Under the pieces are notes generated by a model. That model did not search any database. It had not been told where the DNA came from and saw nothing but the letters and a program-made list of their open reading frames with translations. Below, piece after piece: positions 1 through 11,000 of a stretch of 64,000 nucleotides of DNA. Positions within the stretch are counted from its first letter, which is position 1. Every line of letters starts with the position of its first letter. Position numbers and translations under genes: made by a program. Origin of the DNA: Anthoceros angustus (Eukaryota; Streptophyta; Anthocerotopsida; Anthocerotales; Anthocerotaceae); assembly GCA_010909165.1 (NCBI GenBank), contig VJWM01000205.1:248001-312000 (forward strand), given 5' to 3'.

Positions 1-446
1 CTCTGAAGCATTCCAATGCCCACATTGCGCATTTGCAAAGTAAAGGCTGGTGACTAACCCAATCCTTACTGTCAAGAACACTCCAAAGCGGAGAACATGA
101 TGGGCAAGCTATGACACCCTGCTTCTGTTCTCACCATGTACGGGCCTGGTGGGCTCAACTATCAGGCAAGAAAAACCCATCGGGCGGATTTGATGCAGCC
201 TCGTCGTACTTCGCACATGCCGTGGATGGCACGGGTCCCTCCGAAGAACCTGCCCGCCTGACTTTTAAGCGCGGCCGTGTGCCCCACCATGCTTGTCATG
301 AGTTTAACTCCTGCTCTTCGACAACCGAGTGAACGGGCAGCTGGCAGACAGTTGCTACCATTCCTTTCCTTTCCTTCGCGCTTCGCTTCGCTTCCCTTGC
401 CTTCCCATTGTCTAGAGGAAGCCTGTGCTCTGTGACGAAGGTTAAA
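1..446. other. 5' edge of window, no gene recognised
   Basis: Short open frames occur on both strands but none resembles a known family. A C/T-rich stretch with repeated cttcgctt/tcctttcc motifs lies at about 360-405, just before the candidate first exon at 447. It could be a 5' leader. Confidence 0.4.
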
Positions 447-591
447 ATGCAGCTCGTAGACTGTGACGAACGAAAACATTGTGAAGAAAAGGAAAAAGAC
501 GAAACGGTGAGTGTCTGTGAAACTTCCATTGGAGTCCTCGACGTCATGGACAGTGAAATGACAGATGACAGCGCCTTCCTGGCGAGGTAGT
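447..591 (+). CDS. Possible first coding exon of the CCDC57-like gene
   Basis: An ATG at 447 opens a 48-codon acidic frame that runs to a GAG|GTAGTC-like donor at 591/592. Its phase (two bases left over) fits the acceptor at 3414/3415, so splicing would keep the frame of the coiled-coil gene downstream. The implied intron would be about 2.8 kb, far longer than the ~70-110 bp introns in the rest of that gene, and would contain the duplicated segment and the reticulon remnant. Phase agreement alone has a one-in-three chance. The true start may instead be the ATG at 3424. Confidence 0.25.
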
Positions 592-826
592 CTAGAAAGC
601 TATTGGAAGCAATAGGATGCTTTCCCCGAGACGCAACTGTAGAGCTCCAGCGGCATCCTGAGCTGCAGAATCCATTACCTTACGAGTGTGCAGGGCAGCT
701 GTGTGGCAGTGTGGCGATATGAGCTGTTGATGGAGTTGTGTGATCCTGACGGAGAGCCCGATGCTTGGCGGATTGCAGATGTTTTGAACTCGTAGATGTG
801 ACTGTCGAGCTTACTAGAATGTGTAT

Positions 827-1313
827 CATTCAATAAAGGTATTGCCCTTCATGCCAAACATCGTTTTCGCGTGCTTTCTGTTCGAAAGCGGATCACTATC
901 AGCCTCTTGCGCGCCCACCTCCTCGGTTGATGTGAATCCAGCTGTGCCAAGAAGGTTCAGTGCGCTCCAGAATTAGATCAAGTTTCTTTGCCTATGTTTG
1001 TCAGTTGTTGTGCTTGCGGGTGTAAAATCGGGCTGCAAAGGAGCCACCTCAAACGGTTACATTGCCAGTGGCGGCTAATTGGAACCCGTGGCCTGACCAG
1101 AGCATTTGATGGTTTCCGAGGTTTTTCAATCGAGTCCTCTCATCTTCCTTGCAGAGAAATCGTGAACTGTTTTAAGAAGTGTATCAACGGCCAAGAGCAA
1201 ACTTTCTTTGTCAGCAGATGCCATTGACATGAGGTGTGTAGCAAGCAGAAGTGGCTGTCATTTCCAAGCTGTTGCAATATGGTTGACCAAAGTTTGAGTT
1301 ATTGCAGATCTAT
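827..1313. repeat. Duplicated ~0.49-kb segment, copy 1
   Basis: This stretch recurs almost base for base at 2851-3337 in the same orientation. Differences seen are a few extra bases in G or A runs of copy 2 (for example gaaggttc versus gaagggttc, gcgggtg versus gcggggtg, caaagg versus caaaagg). Copy 1 is preceded at 774-833 by the ~60 bp that follow copy 2 at 3328-3388, so a short X segment and the long Y segment are arranged X-Y...Y-X. It carries an AATAAA near its left end. No coding function is recognised. Confidence 0.9.
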
Positions 1314-1455
1314 CTTTCCATTTGGCGAAGGAAAACCCTGGACAGGCTGGATGATGAATTTGGTTGAGCACCAAGCGGGTGATGCTGTATCAGGCATGAT
1401 CTCGTCGTAGGATTCAGGTATCTCGGAATTCTTCACGGGTAGAGAAGGAACCGGA

Positions 1456-2005
1456 ATGACATGCCAGGGCGGCGTGGATTTGGTAATGTGGAAGAGGCCT
1501 TGGTTGGCAACAATTGTGCTGGCGTGCGGCACATTTGTGTACCACGAGTGTGTTCTGAGGGACCGGAGCTTGGTGTCTCTTCTCTCTGACGTCCTAATGG
1601 TGTTTTTCATTACAATAGGAACACTCGGGTTCTACTTTCGCAGTCGGAATGAGCCGATTCTGGATTTCCGGCAGTTCGAGGTGTCCGCGGATGCTGCCAA
1701 CAGTGGCTGCCTTCGCCAACACAGTCGGAGCTGCCGAAAGCGTTTTGCGCGTTGCTGCCTGCGGATCTGACATCAAGCTGTTCATCAAGGTGATTTTCGT
1801 ACTTTTTCTGACAGCTGCGATGGGAAGGGCGGCGTCTGGCGGCACTGTCGCTTACGTTGCGTTATGGATCATCTTCATTATACCAATTGGCCTCGCGAAG
1901 CTAGCACCAGCTGCCGCTCAAAGCAAGTTTCTCAATCGGCAGGCGTCGGCTGTGGGAAACCCTGGCAAGGCTGGCCCTCGGAATCGGTACGTGCCGTCAT
2001 CGTAG
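1456..2005 (+). pseudogene. Reticulon-like protein remnant, frameshifted
   Basis: From ATG 1456 the frame gives a Trp-rich start (DLVMWKRPWLATIVLACGTF) and a hydrophobic hairpin like the first half of a plant reticulon (RTNLB) homology domain. The frame stops at 1768-1770. The second half continues in the +1 frame to 2005, with ESVLRVAACGSDIKLFIKV followed by another hydrophobic hairpin, the place where reticulons have a 'G.D.K.F' motif before their second hairpin. The switch falls around 1700, near gccaacagtggc, where one base appears surplus. Reticulons shape tubular ER membranes. With the frameshift the copy cannot make the full domain, unless the extra base is a sequence error. It sits between the two copies of the duplicated segment. 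Confidence 0.5.
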
Positions 2006-2850
2006 GCTTGGCGAAGTTATGAAATCAGTGGGGAGATTCAGTCATTCTTCCTTTGCAAATCAGTCTCAGGATGTGTGGAGATGCTCGAAGACAACATTTC
2101 GTTATGCTGGTGTTGGATGGGATTGTTGGTTGGGCAATTCATTACCTAGACTACTTTAACCCGCGCCGGTCACCCGGGTGGTACAACTGCGATGGCAACT
2201 GCGGAGACTTCCTGTTTGTGGCTCTCTTATGGTCGTTGGTCAGTTGACGCCATCGCTGTGGTGTTGAGCGAATGTGAAACGAGAGAAGTTACTGGTGTTA
2301 CTGGTGAGGGAATGCTCGCGTGACTCGAGACAAACTGAACTGTGCTTTTAACCGGGACAGGAGGACTTTGCGACTTTGCCAACGCCAAGCTCGGCTCTTG
2401 GGCTTCATTTTGAACAGCAGCAAGTGGCAACATTCCGTCTTGGTGGTTCTTCTCCATTCTGAATGTTGCGTGCCTGTCTGATTTCCGTTTCATCTATCGC
2501 GGTCGTCTGTGGTTGTGTGGTGTGCCGTGTACAATTGACGGAATGTTGAGAGGAAGTTGTGTATGACAAGGAGGCACAGCGACATCTTGGAGGATCTCGA
2601 GTTGCTGCAGGAAAGGCGGAAGCAAGGTGGGAAAGCTTGATGGACGGCCACAGGAAAGACCGGGTTCTATTGCGCAGCACTATTTTAGGCTTCTACCCAG
2701 CACTATTTTAGGCTTCCACCCAGATCCTGTGTGTCTGTCTACGGGCATCTGCAAGCTGTCAGGCTATCCGAGTGCAGAGAACCAATCCGCATAGTGGCAG
2801 AAGGTTCCGTTGCGGCTTTGTCGTGGACTCTTTTAGGCTTTAGTGTGTGT
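2006..2850. other. Intergenic or intronic DNA with a short tandem motif
   Basis: No convincing gene. A ~24-bp motif (cagcactattttaggcttc) is tandemly duplicated at about 2677-2722. An ATG at 2563 opens a short charged helix-like peptide (MTRRHSDILEDLELLQERRK) ending near a GCAAG|GTGGG donor. It resembles a coiled-coil start, but its phase does not fit the next coiled-coil exon at 3415. Confidence 0.4.
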
Positions 2851-3337
2851 CATTCAATAAAGGTATTGCCCTTCATGCCAAACATCGTTTTCGCGTGCTT
2901 TCTGTTCGAAAGCGGATCACTATCAGCCTCTTGCGCGCCCACCTCCTCGGTTGATGTGAATCCAGCTGTGCCAAGAAGGGTTCAGTGCGCTCCAGAATTA
3001 GATCAAGTTTCTTTGCCTATGTTTGTCAGTTGTTGTGCTTGCGGGGTGTAAAATCGGGCTGCAAAAGGAGCCACCTCAAACGGTTACATTGCCAGTGGCG
3101 GCTAATTGGAACCCGTGGCCTGACCAGAGCATTTGATGGTTTCCGAGGTTTTTCAATCGAGTCCTCTCATCTTCCTTGCAGAGAAATCGTGAACTGTTTT
3201 AAGAAGTGTATCAACGGCCAAGAGCAAACTTTCTTTGTCAGCAGATGCCATTGACATGAGGTGTGTAGCAAGCAGAAGTGGCTGTCATTTCCAAGCTGTT
3301 GCAATATGGTTGACCAAAGTTTGAGTTATTGCAGATG
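2851..3337. repeat. Duplicated ~0.49-kb segment, copy 2
   Basis: Second copy of the segment at 827-1313, same orientation, differing mainly by one-base changes in homopolymer runs. It is followed directly by the ~60-bp sequence that precedes copy 1. It ends about 80 bp before the first well-supported exon of the CCDC57-like gene. Confidence 0.9.
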
Positions 3338-3414
3338 TTTTTGAACTCGTAGATGTGACTGTCGAGCTTACTAGAATGTGTATCATTCTTATTAAACCAA
3401 GGTATTTTTCTGCA

Positions 3415-6400
3415 GGTCACAGGGGATGGAATTACGGGTCCGCCACTTGTCTGAGCAGCTCCGGACAAGAGATGCGGAAGTGTCAGCCTTGAGGTCTCAG
3501 ATCGGTTTGCTGACGAGTGACTTCAAGTATAATCTCAAACTTCTGAAAGAACGGGATTGGGAGCTGGACCAAAATGAACATCAAATGGTAAGATTCTCAT
3601 AAGCTGTATGAGGAGTACTTGTGCCCAAGTCCTCTAGTAGATCCTGAAAGAAGCTTACCATCTTGGCAGAAGGAGATGCTCAGAAAAATTGCAGAACAAG
3701 AGAAAGAGCACAAAATTTCTGTTGCTGAGTTGACAAGGTGCAAGGAAGCATCAGATCGAGACCGTGCTTGCATTCTGGAACTAAAGGAGACCCTAGCGCA
3801 GTATCAGGACGCTGTGAGTGGATGTTGCACTGATGCACCCAGATGCTAAGAGTTGTAGCGATATAAATTGAACTGCCTGTGAAGTGCAGGTGCATACAGT
3901 AAGACAGAGGCTTGAAGAAGCTAGGCAGATGAGAGACCAGGAGCTCTCCCATCATCACTCTGAGCGTGAGCTCCTGCAAGGCAGTAGGTCACATACTCTA
4001 ACTTGCAACAGATTCCCTGCTCACTCACTCTCTCTTGTCTGCCATTGTCAACTAAGAAACTGAACGGGCTGGTCAGAACTGCAGAAGCAAGCTGAGGAGC
4101 TTAGAGCAGAAATAGAGGTTGCACGCAAGGAGGCGGCTGCAGCTTGTGAGCGCAAGTGGTCTAAGCTTCTCCATGAGTGCAACCAGTCAGTGGCCTCACT
4201 TGTATCGGAGAAGGGTACACTTTTATTGCAGAAGAGGCAACTGGTAATTTTAAAGTAGCCAAACTGCATACAAGTTTGTCGCTAAGGAAAAAAACTGCAT
4301 GCAAGTGATTTCTACAGAGTGACGCAGTGCATATACCTTTCATCACAAGTCTCGGTCGTGGTTCTTTCTTTCAGGAGAAGGAGATGGAGGGTATGCGGGA
4401 GCAAGTAAGGCAGCTTCAGCAAACTGTTGCCGACCTCTCTTCAGTTGCTGGTGAAAGCAGAAAGGAGTGTGTTGTGTTGAGGGATCAACTCGAAACCCTG
4501 AAGGTAATTTTTTTTTTGTTCTCTGTCCTTTCAGAAAACATACGATCATATCTTCAATTGCCATCAACATTGCCGTAAAGGCGATGCCATATTTCTGGAC
4601 TGATTACGGAATCTTCCTTCCCCACTATTCGCATTGCAGAGTGTTAGGGTGTTAGGTTGTATTCAATATCCATTTCCATCAACCACCTCATGCCGTTTAC
4701 AGACAATTCTGATGAAATGAGGTGTGGAAACACAGGTGGAGATACATCGTAAAGTCGAAGAACTGGAACATGAAAGGCATCGAGCAGTAGAGTTGGAGCT
4801 CGAAAGGCAGTGCAGCAGCAAACGAATTGCAGCACTTGAGCATGAAAGGGGGTGCATCGAGGAATCTGTTAGCCAGAGGCTCGCTGCAGAACATGAAAGT
4901 GCTGTGCAAGATCTCTATTCTCAGCTACAGTACGCTGAACATACTCTTGCTGTGGTGCGCAATGAAGCAGAGTCTAGGTGATAATCCTTCACATTCCCAT
5001 GTACAACCGTATTGCTGGCAATTCATGGTCTGTCAGATCCTGAAAAAAACAGCTTCTCCTGGACTGAAGGGCCATGGAGCAGAATGCCAACCATGTGAGG
5101 GAGTTGGAGAAGCTGCACCAGGATGCCGAAAAGGAAGCTATTCATAACGCAAATGAAGTGCAGAGGTTGCATGAAGACGCCCAGAATCATGCCACTAACT
5201 ATGCCAAAGAGCTTGAGAAGTTGAAGCAGGATGCCCAGAACCAAGCAACAATGTACGTAGCAGCTCTTTCCTCATGGAGAGTTTTCTTTGTGTTTCAAGT
5301 CTATCTTTTTCTACCTCAGCTGACGGTGATAAGGTTGCGAGCACTTGAACGGTTTTTCCATGTTATGTACAGGTTTGCAAGAGAAATTGCTGTTCTGAAA
5401 GAGAGGTCGAACTCAGCGGTGTGTGCATGCCAGTCCCGTCCTCAGAGCCACAAAGGAGAGCAGGTATTTTGATTGTACTCATATTCTATATCGGAAGGTG
5501 TTCAAAATGTAACGGTTTCTATGTTTCTACTATCCACGCAGGCAGTCAATGCCACAAGCTAACTGAGAACGTGCCACAACATGTTATATTGCTGGCAGGG
5601 TCCACAAGGTCCAGCAGTCAATAAAGGTAGTTTGGTAGAAACTGGACACGGATCAAGCAAAAATGTACTGAGACATCACATGCAACATCCACAGACAGGT
5701 AGAACTGGTGAGATTGTGCACGGTGCGGGCATTTATGACCTTAGCAAGGCAGGTAGTGGCAGTGATGAGCTATCAGGGCCGGAAGACGACGAAGCTTATG
5801 GGCAACATGAGATCGGCGACCTTGACATATCACCTGCAGAAGCGAGTGAACGATTCGCACATGACACCAACCATTACAGAGTGCGGATGGTTTTGGAAGC
5901 TGAGAACCGATTCCTGAGGGAGAAGCTGAAAGAGCTTCAACATCAAAATGAAACCGTGGGGAAGATCATCTTTGATCTGAGGCATGAACTAGAAGCTGCA
6001 GGGCTTCTTAAACCTACGCAGAATGTAGACCCCAACTACGTGGGAAAAGGTGGTCAACCAGTGAGTCCTCCAGCACCAGCAGCGACACCAAGCAACCTCT
6101 CTCCCAGGAAGCCCAGTTCTGGTGCTACATTATCAAGGTGGCCGTCAGTCGTCTTCTCATATCTGAATTAATCACCAGGTCGGACATGGTTAACAATCCT
6201 ATTCTCTTGCACCTGAATGTACTTTGCAGGCCCTTCTTGAATCAAGCTTCAGGGTCTGTGAGTCCAGCTACATCACCCAGGAAGGAGTCTTTCAAAGATG
6301 AGCCACCGTTGTCACTAGCAGATAGACAAGAGCTCCAACTTCTTCGATCTTACTATGCCGAGCTGAGTGCCGAAAGCGATCAGGTGCATGCTTTGCTCGA

Positions 6401-7043
6401 CTCACATAACCACTTGCCTCGTCTAGGAGAAAGGGAAAATTCTTGTTGCACATCCCTTTCCACGTAATGTTGACTTTCTGACAAAGAAATTTACGGTACA
6501 CAGCTTGAGTATGTGCATGGGAAACCTCCCGCATCTGCTGCCAGTTCAATAGCTTCTAAGACGAAACGGACGAGTTTTACCCCGGAAAGCTTTAGGCTGA
6601 ACCGGATTTCTCCTCTTGCTGACCATCAATCATTTGCCAAGTCAAGGGAGCTCTCAGAGCTCACAAGCCGGCAGCACCACAGGCAAGGTTTCTCTCCTGG
6701 AGCTGGGCACCAGCGGCACAGCACGTCAAGGGATAGTCTGCAGGAGAGAAGCAGGCTGATTGAAAGGAGGTTCCAGGATACGAGGAAGAAGGCTGAGAAG
6801 AACCTAAACGACCGTGCTGGGAGAACAAGCACACCCCTTGTACGTCATAACGCATTGAAGATAATGAATGCTGGATCCTTCCGTAGGCCATCCAGTTCTT
6901 CAGAGAGCGAAGGTGATAGCTGCTGTGGGAACCTTGAGGACGACAGTGACTCTAGTGCAGATGATGCAGCTTTGAGTCCACCCAAAGCCTTTCGAAGGAC
7001 ACCCGTCACAGACGCTGATGGGAGGGGTCACATGAAGAGTTAA
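3415..7043 (+). CDS. CCDC57-like coiled-coil protein, multi-exon
   Basis: At least eleven exons can be chained in frame (about 3415-3587, 3670-3813, 3890-3980, 4080-4242, 4375-4503, 4735-4977, 5068-5252, 5373-5463, 5600-6137, 6230-6381, 6510-7043). They encode a long charged alpha-helical protein. The first exon contains DFKYNLKLLKERDWELDQNE, close to the conserved 'DFxYNLxxLxERDxELxxxD' block of CCDC57, a centrosome/centriolar-satellite protein. Later exons are heptad-rich. The C-terminal part (from about 6510) is Ser/Arg-rich and likely disordered. The first in-frame ATG in the leading exon is 3424; an upstream exon at 447-591 is possible. The annotated stop is TAA at 7041-7043. An extra exon at about 7150-7258 (frame contains TRLKSILRPG) may be used instead. 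CCDC57 assignment rests mainly on one motif, so another coiled-coil family is possible. Confidence 0.6.
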
Positions 7044-8016
7044 GGTGTGAGTCAGTCCTGCCTTTTTCCTGTACATTCCCAGTTTTCCACCTGTATAAGA
7101 ACCGGAATATTGTCAGAATACTGTACTGACGGTTGCTGAGCTTGACAGGTTCTTAAAGGAAGGGCAACAAAGGTAGTTGATGATCGACTGGGTTCCATGG
7201 TTCCTACTCCGCCTGTGACAAGGCTGAAGAGTATATTGAGGCCTGGTACTAGAAGCTCAGGTTACTTTGAAGGTTGTACTGCACAGACATTTTGCAGTGG
7301 CTTCCTTCATTCGCAAACAGGCAAACAGAGCGTTTTGATGTTTACAGACAGGGTACTTGGTTGATTCAGACTGCAGTATGTGACAGGTAACTCTCAGACC
7401 TGCTAAGGCTTACTCTTGGAAGCTCCCTGATCCTATCCTATTCTACACTCTGGCAGAGATGTTGGTGACTGTTGTCAGACCTAGGTAATTTACCGCGTCG
7501 GGCAACACTGATGACGCAACTATGTTAGTAACTTGGGTCCACCATGGCTCATAATTTACATCCCGCATCTAGCAAGGCTGATGACGCAAAAATGCTATCT
7601 TGATCCTACACGATGATGTGAGAAACGAATATCCTACACCCCCTATAAGTACACCAATGCTCAACTAAGCCGATACAAGCCTTCCTCTTCCTTGAGCTGC
7701 CGCACCTTGAAAAACAGACAAGAAGAGATCCAATATTGTGCACTGCGGAAGTGCAGGAGGCCATCAGAACCATGGTCTCCTGCCATGGGAAAGACGAAAG
7801 TGCAACGACAGATCCCAACATACCTGTACAAGCAGGGCACGTATGACAATCAATATTCCTGGACGACTCGATCAGTGGCATTCGTATTTCCCTCAAAAGT
7901 TATAGCTCCTGGGCTTGTCGACAGTGCCCTACAACACACAGGCAGACGAGAGGAATTATTAGCTTGAAGTTCAGAGTTATAAGTATTCATGAATGGCAAG
8001 CTTTGCCATGGAAAGC
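7044..8016. other. 3' flank between convergent CCDC57-like and MORC genes
   Basis: The stretch 7044-7560 is repeated, diverged, at 34100-34540 behind the broken 3' copy of the CCDC57-like gene, so it belonged to the duplicated unit. A possible last exon of that gene lies at about 7150-7258. From 7600 to 8016 only the likely 3' UTR of the MORC gene is expected. No separate gene is recognised. Confidence 0.5.
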
Positions 8017-11000
8017 TCAAAGGGGACATCCAACTTGTTGTACATTGCCCTGTACGTAATAAGCCAGCTGGGACTTAAGAGTCGCAATTTCCTCCCTGTA
8101 TGATTGCAACTTCAGTTCAACAAGATTTTTTGCCTGCACACAGAATATTGTGCTAGCTGTCGTGAGCAGACAGGAACCTGACAAGGAAGAGGGCTGATAC
8201 CAATTATATATGAAAGGGAAAAGGGGACGATGGAATTATTGGCCTGTGCACATATTGTGATAGATGCGGTGAGCAGACAGGAAGCTAACAAGAAAGAGAG
8301 GCTAGGTGTACATAGAGGGAAATGGGGACAAGGGAGAGAGTTGTCACAGGCAGAACCTACCTTCTCGCATATTGCCACCTGCCATAGGTGCATACGAAAA
8401 TTCACATTAGATACGTTGAAACTGATAAGTCATTTGGTACATGAAATCAGATAAAGGAGGAATTATTCACCACTTCCAGATCGTTAGATGGTAGGCCGTT
8501 AAGTTCCAAAAGGTTTGTCTCCAAAGCCCCTCCAATCTTTTCAAGTGTATTCAGTGCCATTCTGAGTCGTCTGAATTTCACACATCGACGATTATCAGCA
8601 CAGAAATGAGGGGAGAAAGAACAAGGGTGTTGACCATGCGAATAGTGGACAACTGACCTCTGCAGTACAAATACCACTTGATCTAGTGTGCCATCTGTTG
8701 CACAACTAGAGGCGTTTGAGAGGCCCGAGTCCAGAGGTAGATGAACAGACAGCATCCCTGACGCTTGAGGATCTCCGGCTCTGCTCAAACACATGCATCT
8801 CAATCCCCTTAGACCCTCTCTACCTTGTGAGCAGTAGTGCCAGCAAATCATATAGGCCAGTGAGCATGAAAGGAAACAAGAATCTCATCTGTGCTGTAGA
8901 TCGTGAAACCGATGAGGGGTGCTCACCTCCCATAGTAACCACCTCCATTTGTATGCTGATCATCAAGCTCCCCCCTGTTGACAGCTGATAGGGCGGAGTA
9001 CTGAGCAGTCTGCTGGTTGTCAACTTCATGCCTGTCGTTAAATAGAGCTTGTACACGGCTCTCATACATAGAGTTGTTCACTGTCAGAGGCTGCATTGTC
9101 ATATCTTGGTAAGGAGCCACGGCTTGAGATGTTGCCTGTTTTGAGCCCAATGCGTGTCGAAAGTGCTGGGCTGGCGTGGTCGCAGCAGATGAACATGTTG
9201 GGCCAGCAGTCGGTAGTCGTCCAGGAAGCGACGAATTTACTGATGAGTACGAAGGCATGTGAGTTGGTGATGGTGTTGGTGGCATAAGTGCACCAGTACC
9301 AGCATGTACTCCTTGAGGTGTTGCTGTCTGTCTCTCACCATTGTCATATCTTTGAGCTGACACTGACATACTATTTGCTGCGAGCTGCTTGAAAACATCC
9401 CCATGAGACTGATCAGATGCTTGAGGCGCTGTAGACAAGCGGGATCCAAAAACCGAAGATGCGTTTGCCAGTTGACTTGAACCCTGACAAGTAGAAACTC
9501 AGAGACATCAGGGACCCTTGCTTCCTGCTCTCTCTGAGAACTTCCTAGAGAATGAAAAGAGGATGAAATGAGCTAGAAAAAAGACTATAAAACAGCGTGA
9601 TCAGACCTTGTTGCTTTGCTGTGCTGCACTTGAGCGGGCCATCAAAGAAGCCTCAGCAGAGGAGCCGCTATCAATCAATTGCAACTCCTGCACATGTAAA
9701 CACGCGATTGCAGCATCTATCATTTACGCTCAATGACTAGCTCGCAACTCCCACTGCATCACAGTGACTGCCACTGATACCAACCTGTACTCCTTGCATT
9801 GAGCCAGGAAGCAGATATTGGTGTTGCTGGATAACATTCGAGTGATGTTTGTGTGGACCTTGGTGTTCTATCCCTTGATTAGGCACATTTAACTGCTGAG
9901 CACCCAATGTCTTGTGTCTTTGAGTGCTTTTTCCAAACAAATCTGCTGCATGCAAGTTTGTAGTTCGAAGCTCACTCATGCCATCAAGCCCCTCTGGCAT
10001 TCCATACTGTGTCACCAAAGCCAGAGTCAGGTGATCATCCGTATTCTGACCCTCCATTCCATTTCGATCCTGACATTGTCCCTGCACGAAAAAGAACCTT
10101 AGTCAAGACTGACTTCCGACAGATGCTGCATACTTAGTACCTGTGACCGCATCATGTCATTGTGCAGTGCGGACAGTTCTCCATAAACCGAGCTTACCTT
10201 TCCAGACAACTGAGTTTCAAAATCTTGTCGGAGCTTCTCTTGCCTTCCAAATTCTTGCTGTTGGTTCAAGTACTCTTGCCGTGCAATCTCCTTTCTCTGA
10301 GCGTCATACTCCTGCCTTTGCCTCTCTTGTCTTGCGATTTCCCTCTGCTGTCGAGCTTCGTACGCCTGTCTCGCACTTTCTTGCTGAGCCACTAGTTCCT
10401 GCTGCTTCTCATACTCTTCCCTGCGCGATCTTTCTTGACTTTCAAGCAGTTCTCGCTGTTGAGTTTCATACGCTCTCTCCAGTCTGGCACTCTCTTCGCG
10501 ACGAGCTTCCATGTCCTTTCTTTCTCTCTCCTGCCTTGCTGCCTCTTCTTGGCGAGCTTCATACTCCTGTCTTTCCCTTTCCTGTCTTGCATGCTCTTCC
10601 TGCTGTGCCATCAATCTCTGCTGCCGTGCGTTCTCTTCTTGTTGCCGTTTATCTCTGGCAATTTCTTCCTGTTGAGCTTCGTATTCTTGCCTGGCCGTTT
10701 CCTGACGCAGAAGCTCTTCCTGCTCTTCTCTGCGTTTCTTTTCCCTGGCAAGCTCTTCTTGCCTGGCCTTTTCCTCTTTGGCCTGTTGAAGAAGTTGCTG
10801 AAGCTCAGCTTGCTTTTCAAGCATTTCTAGCTCCTTTGCTTTCATGGCTTTGCACTCCTGCCCATGACACCAGAGTAGCTTGTTAAAAAAACAAACTTCA
10901 CACCATTTATGAATGAGAGCCACATTCTGCATCACTGGAAAACTTACCTCATTTAGTTTCTTCAACTCCTCTTCCTGTCTCTTCCGCGCCTGCCATGACG

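Noticed and set aside
2563-2640. Short coiled-coil-like peptide as the first exon of the CCDC57-like gene
   Set aside because: Its donor leaves one base, while the acceptor at 3414/3415 needs two, so the frame would be lost.
10143-10886. 247-codon plus-strand open frame, hydrophobic
   Set aside because: It is the reverse complement of the MORC Arg/Glu/Gln coiled coil, which reads as Leu/Phe/Ser-rich sequence.
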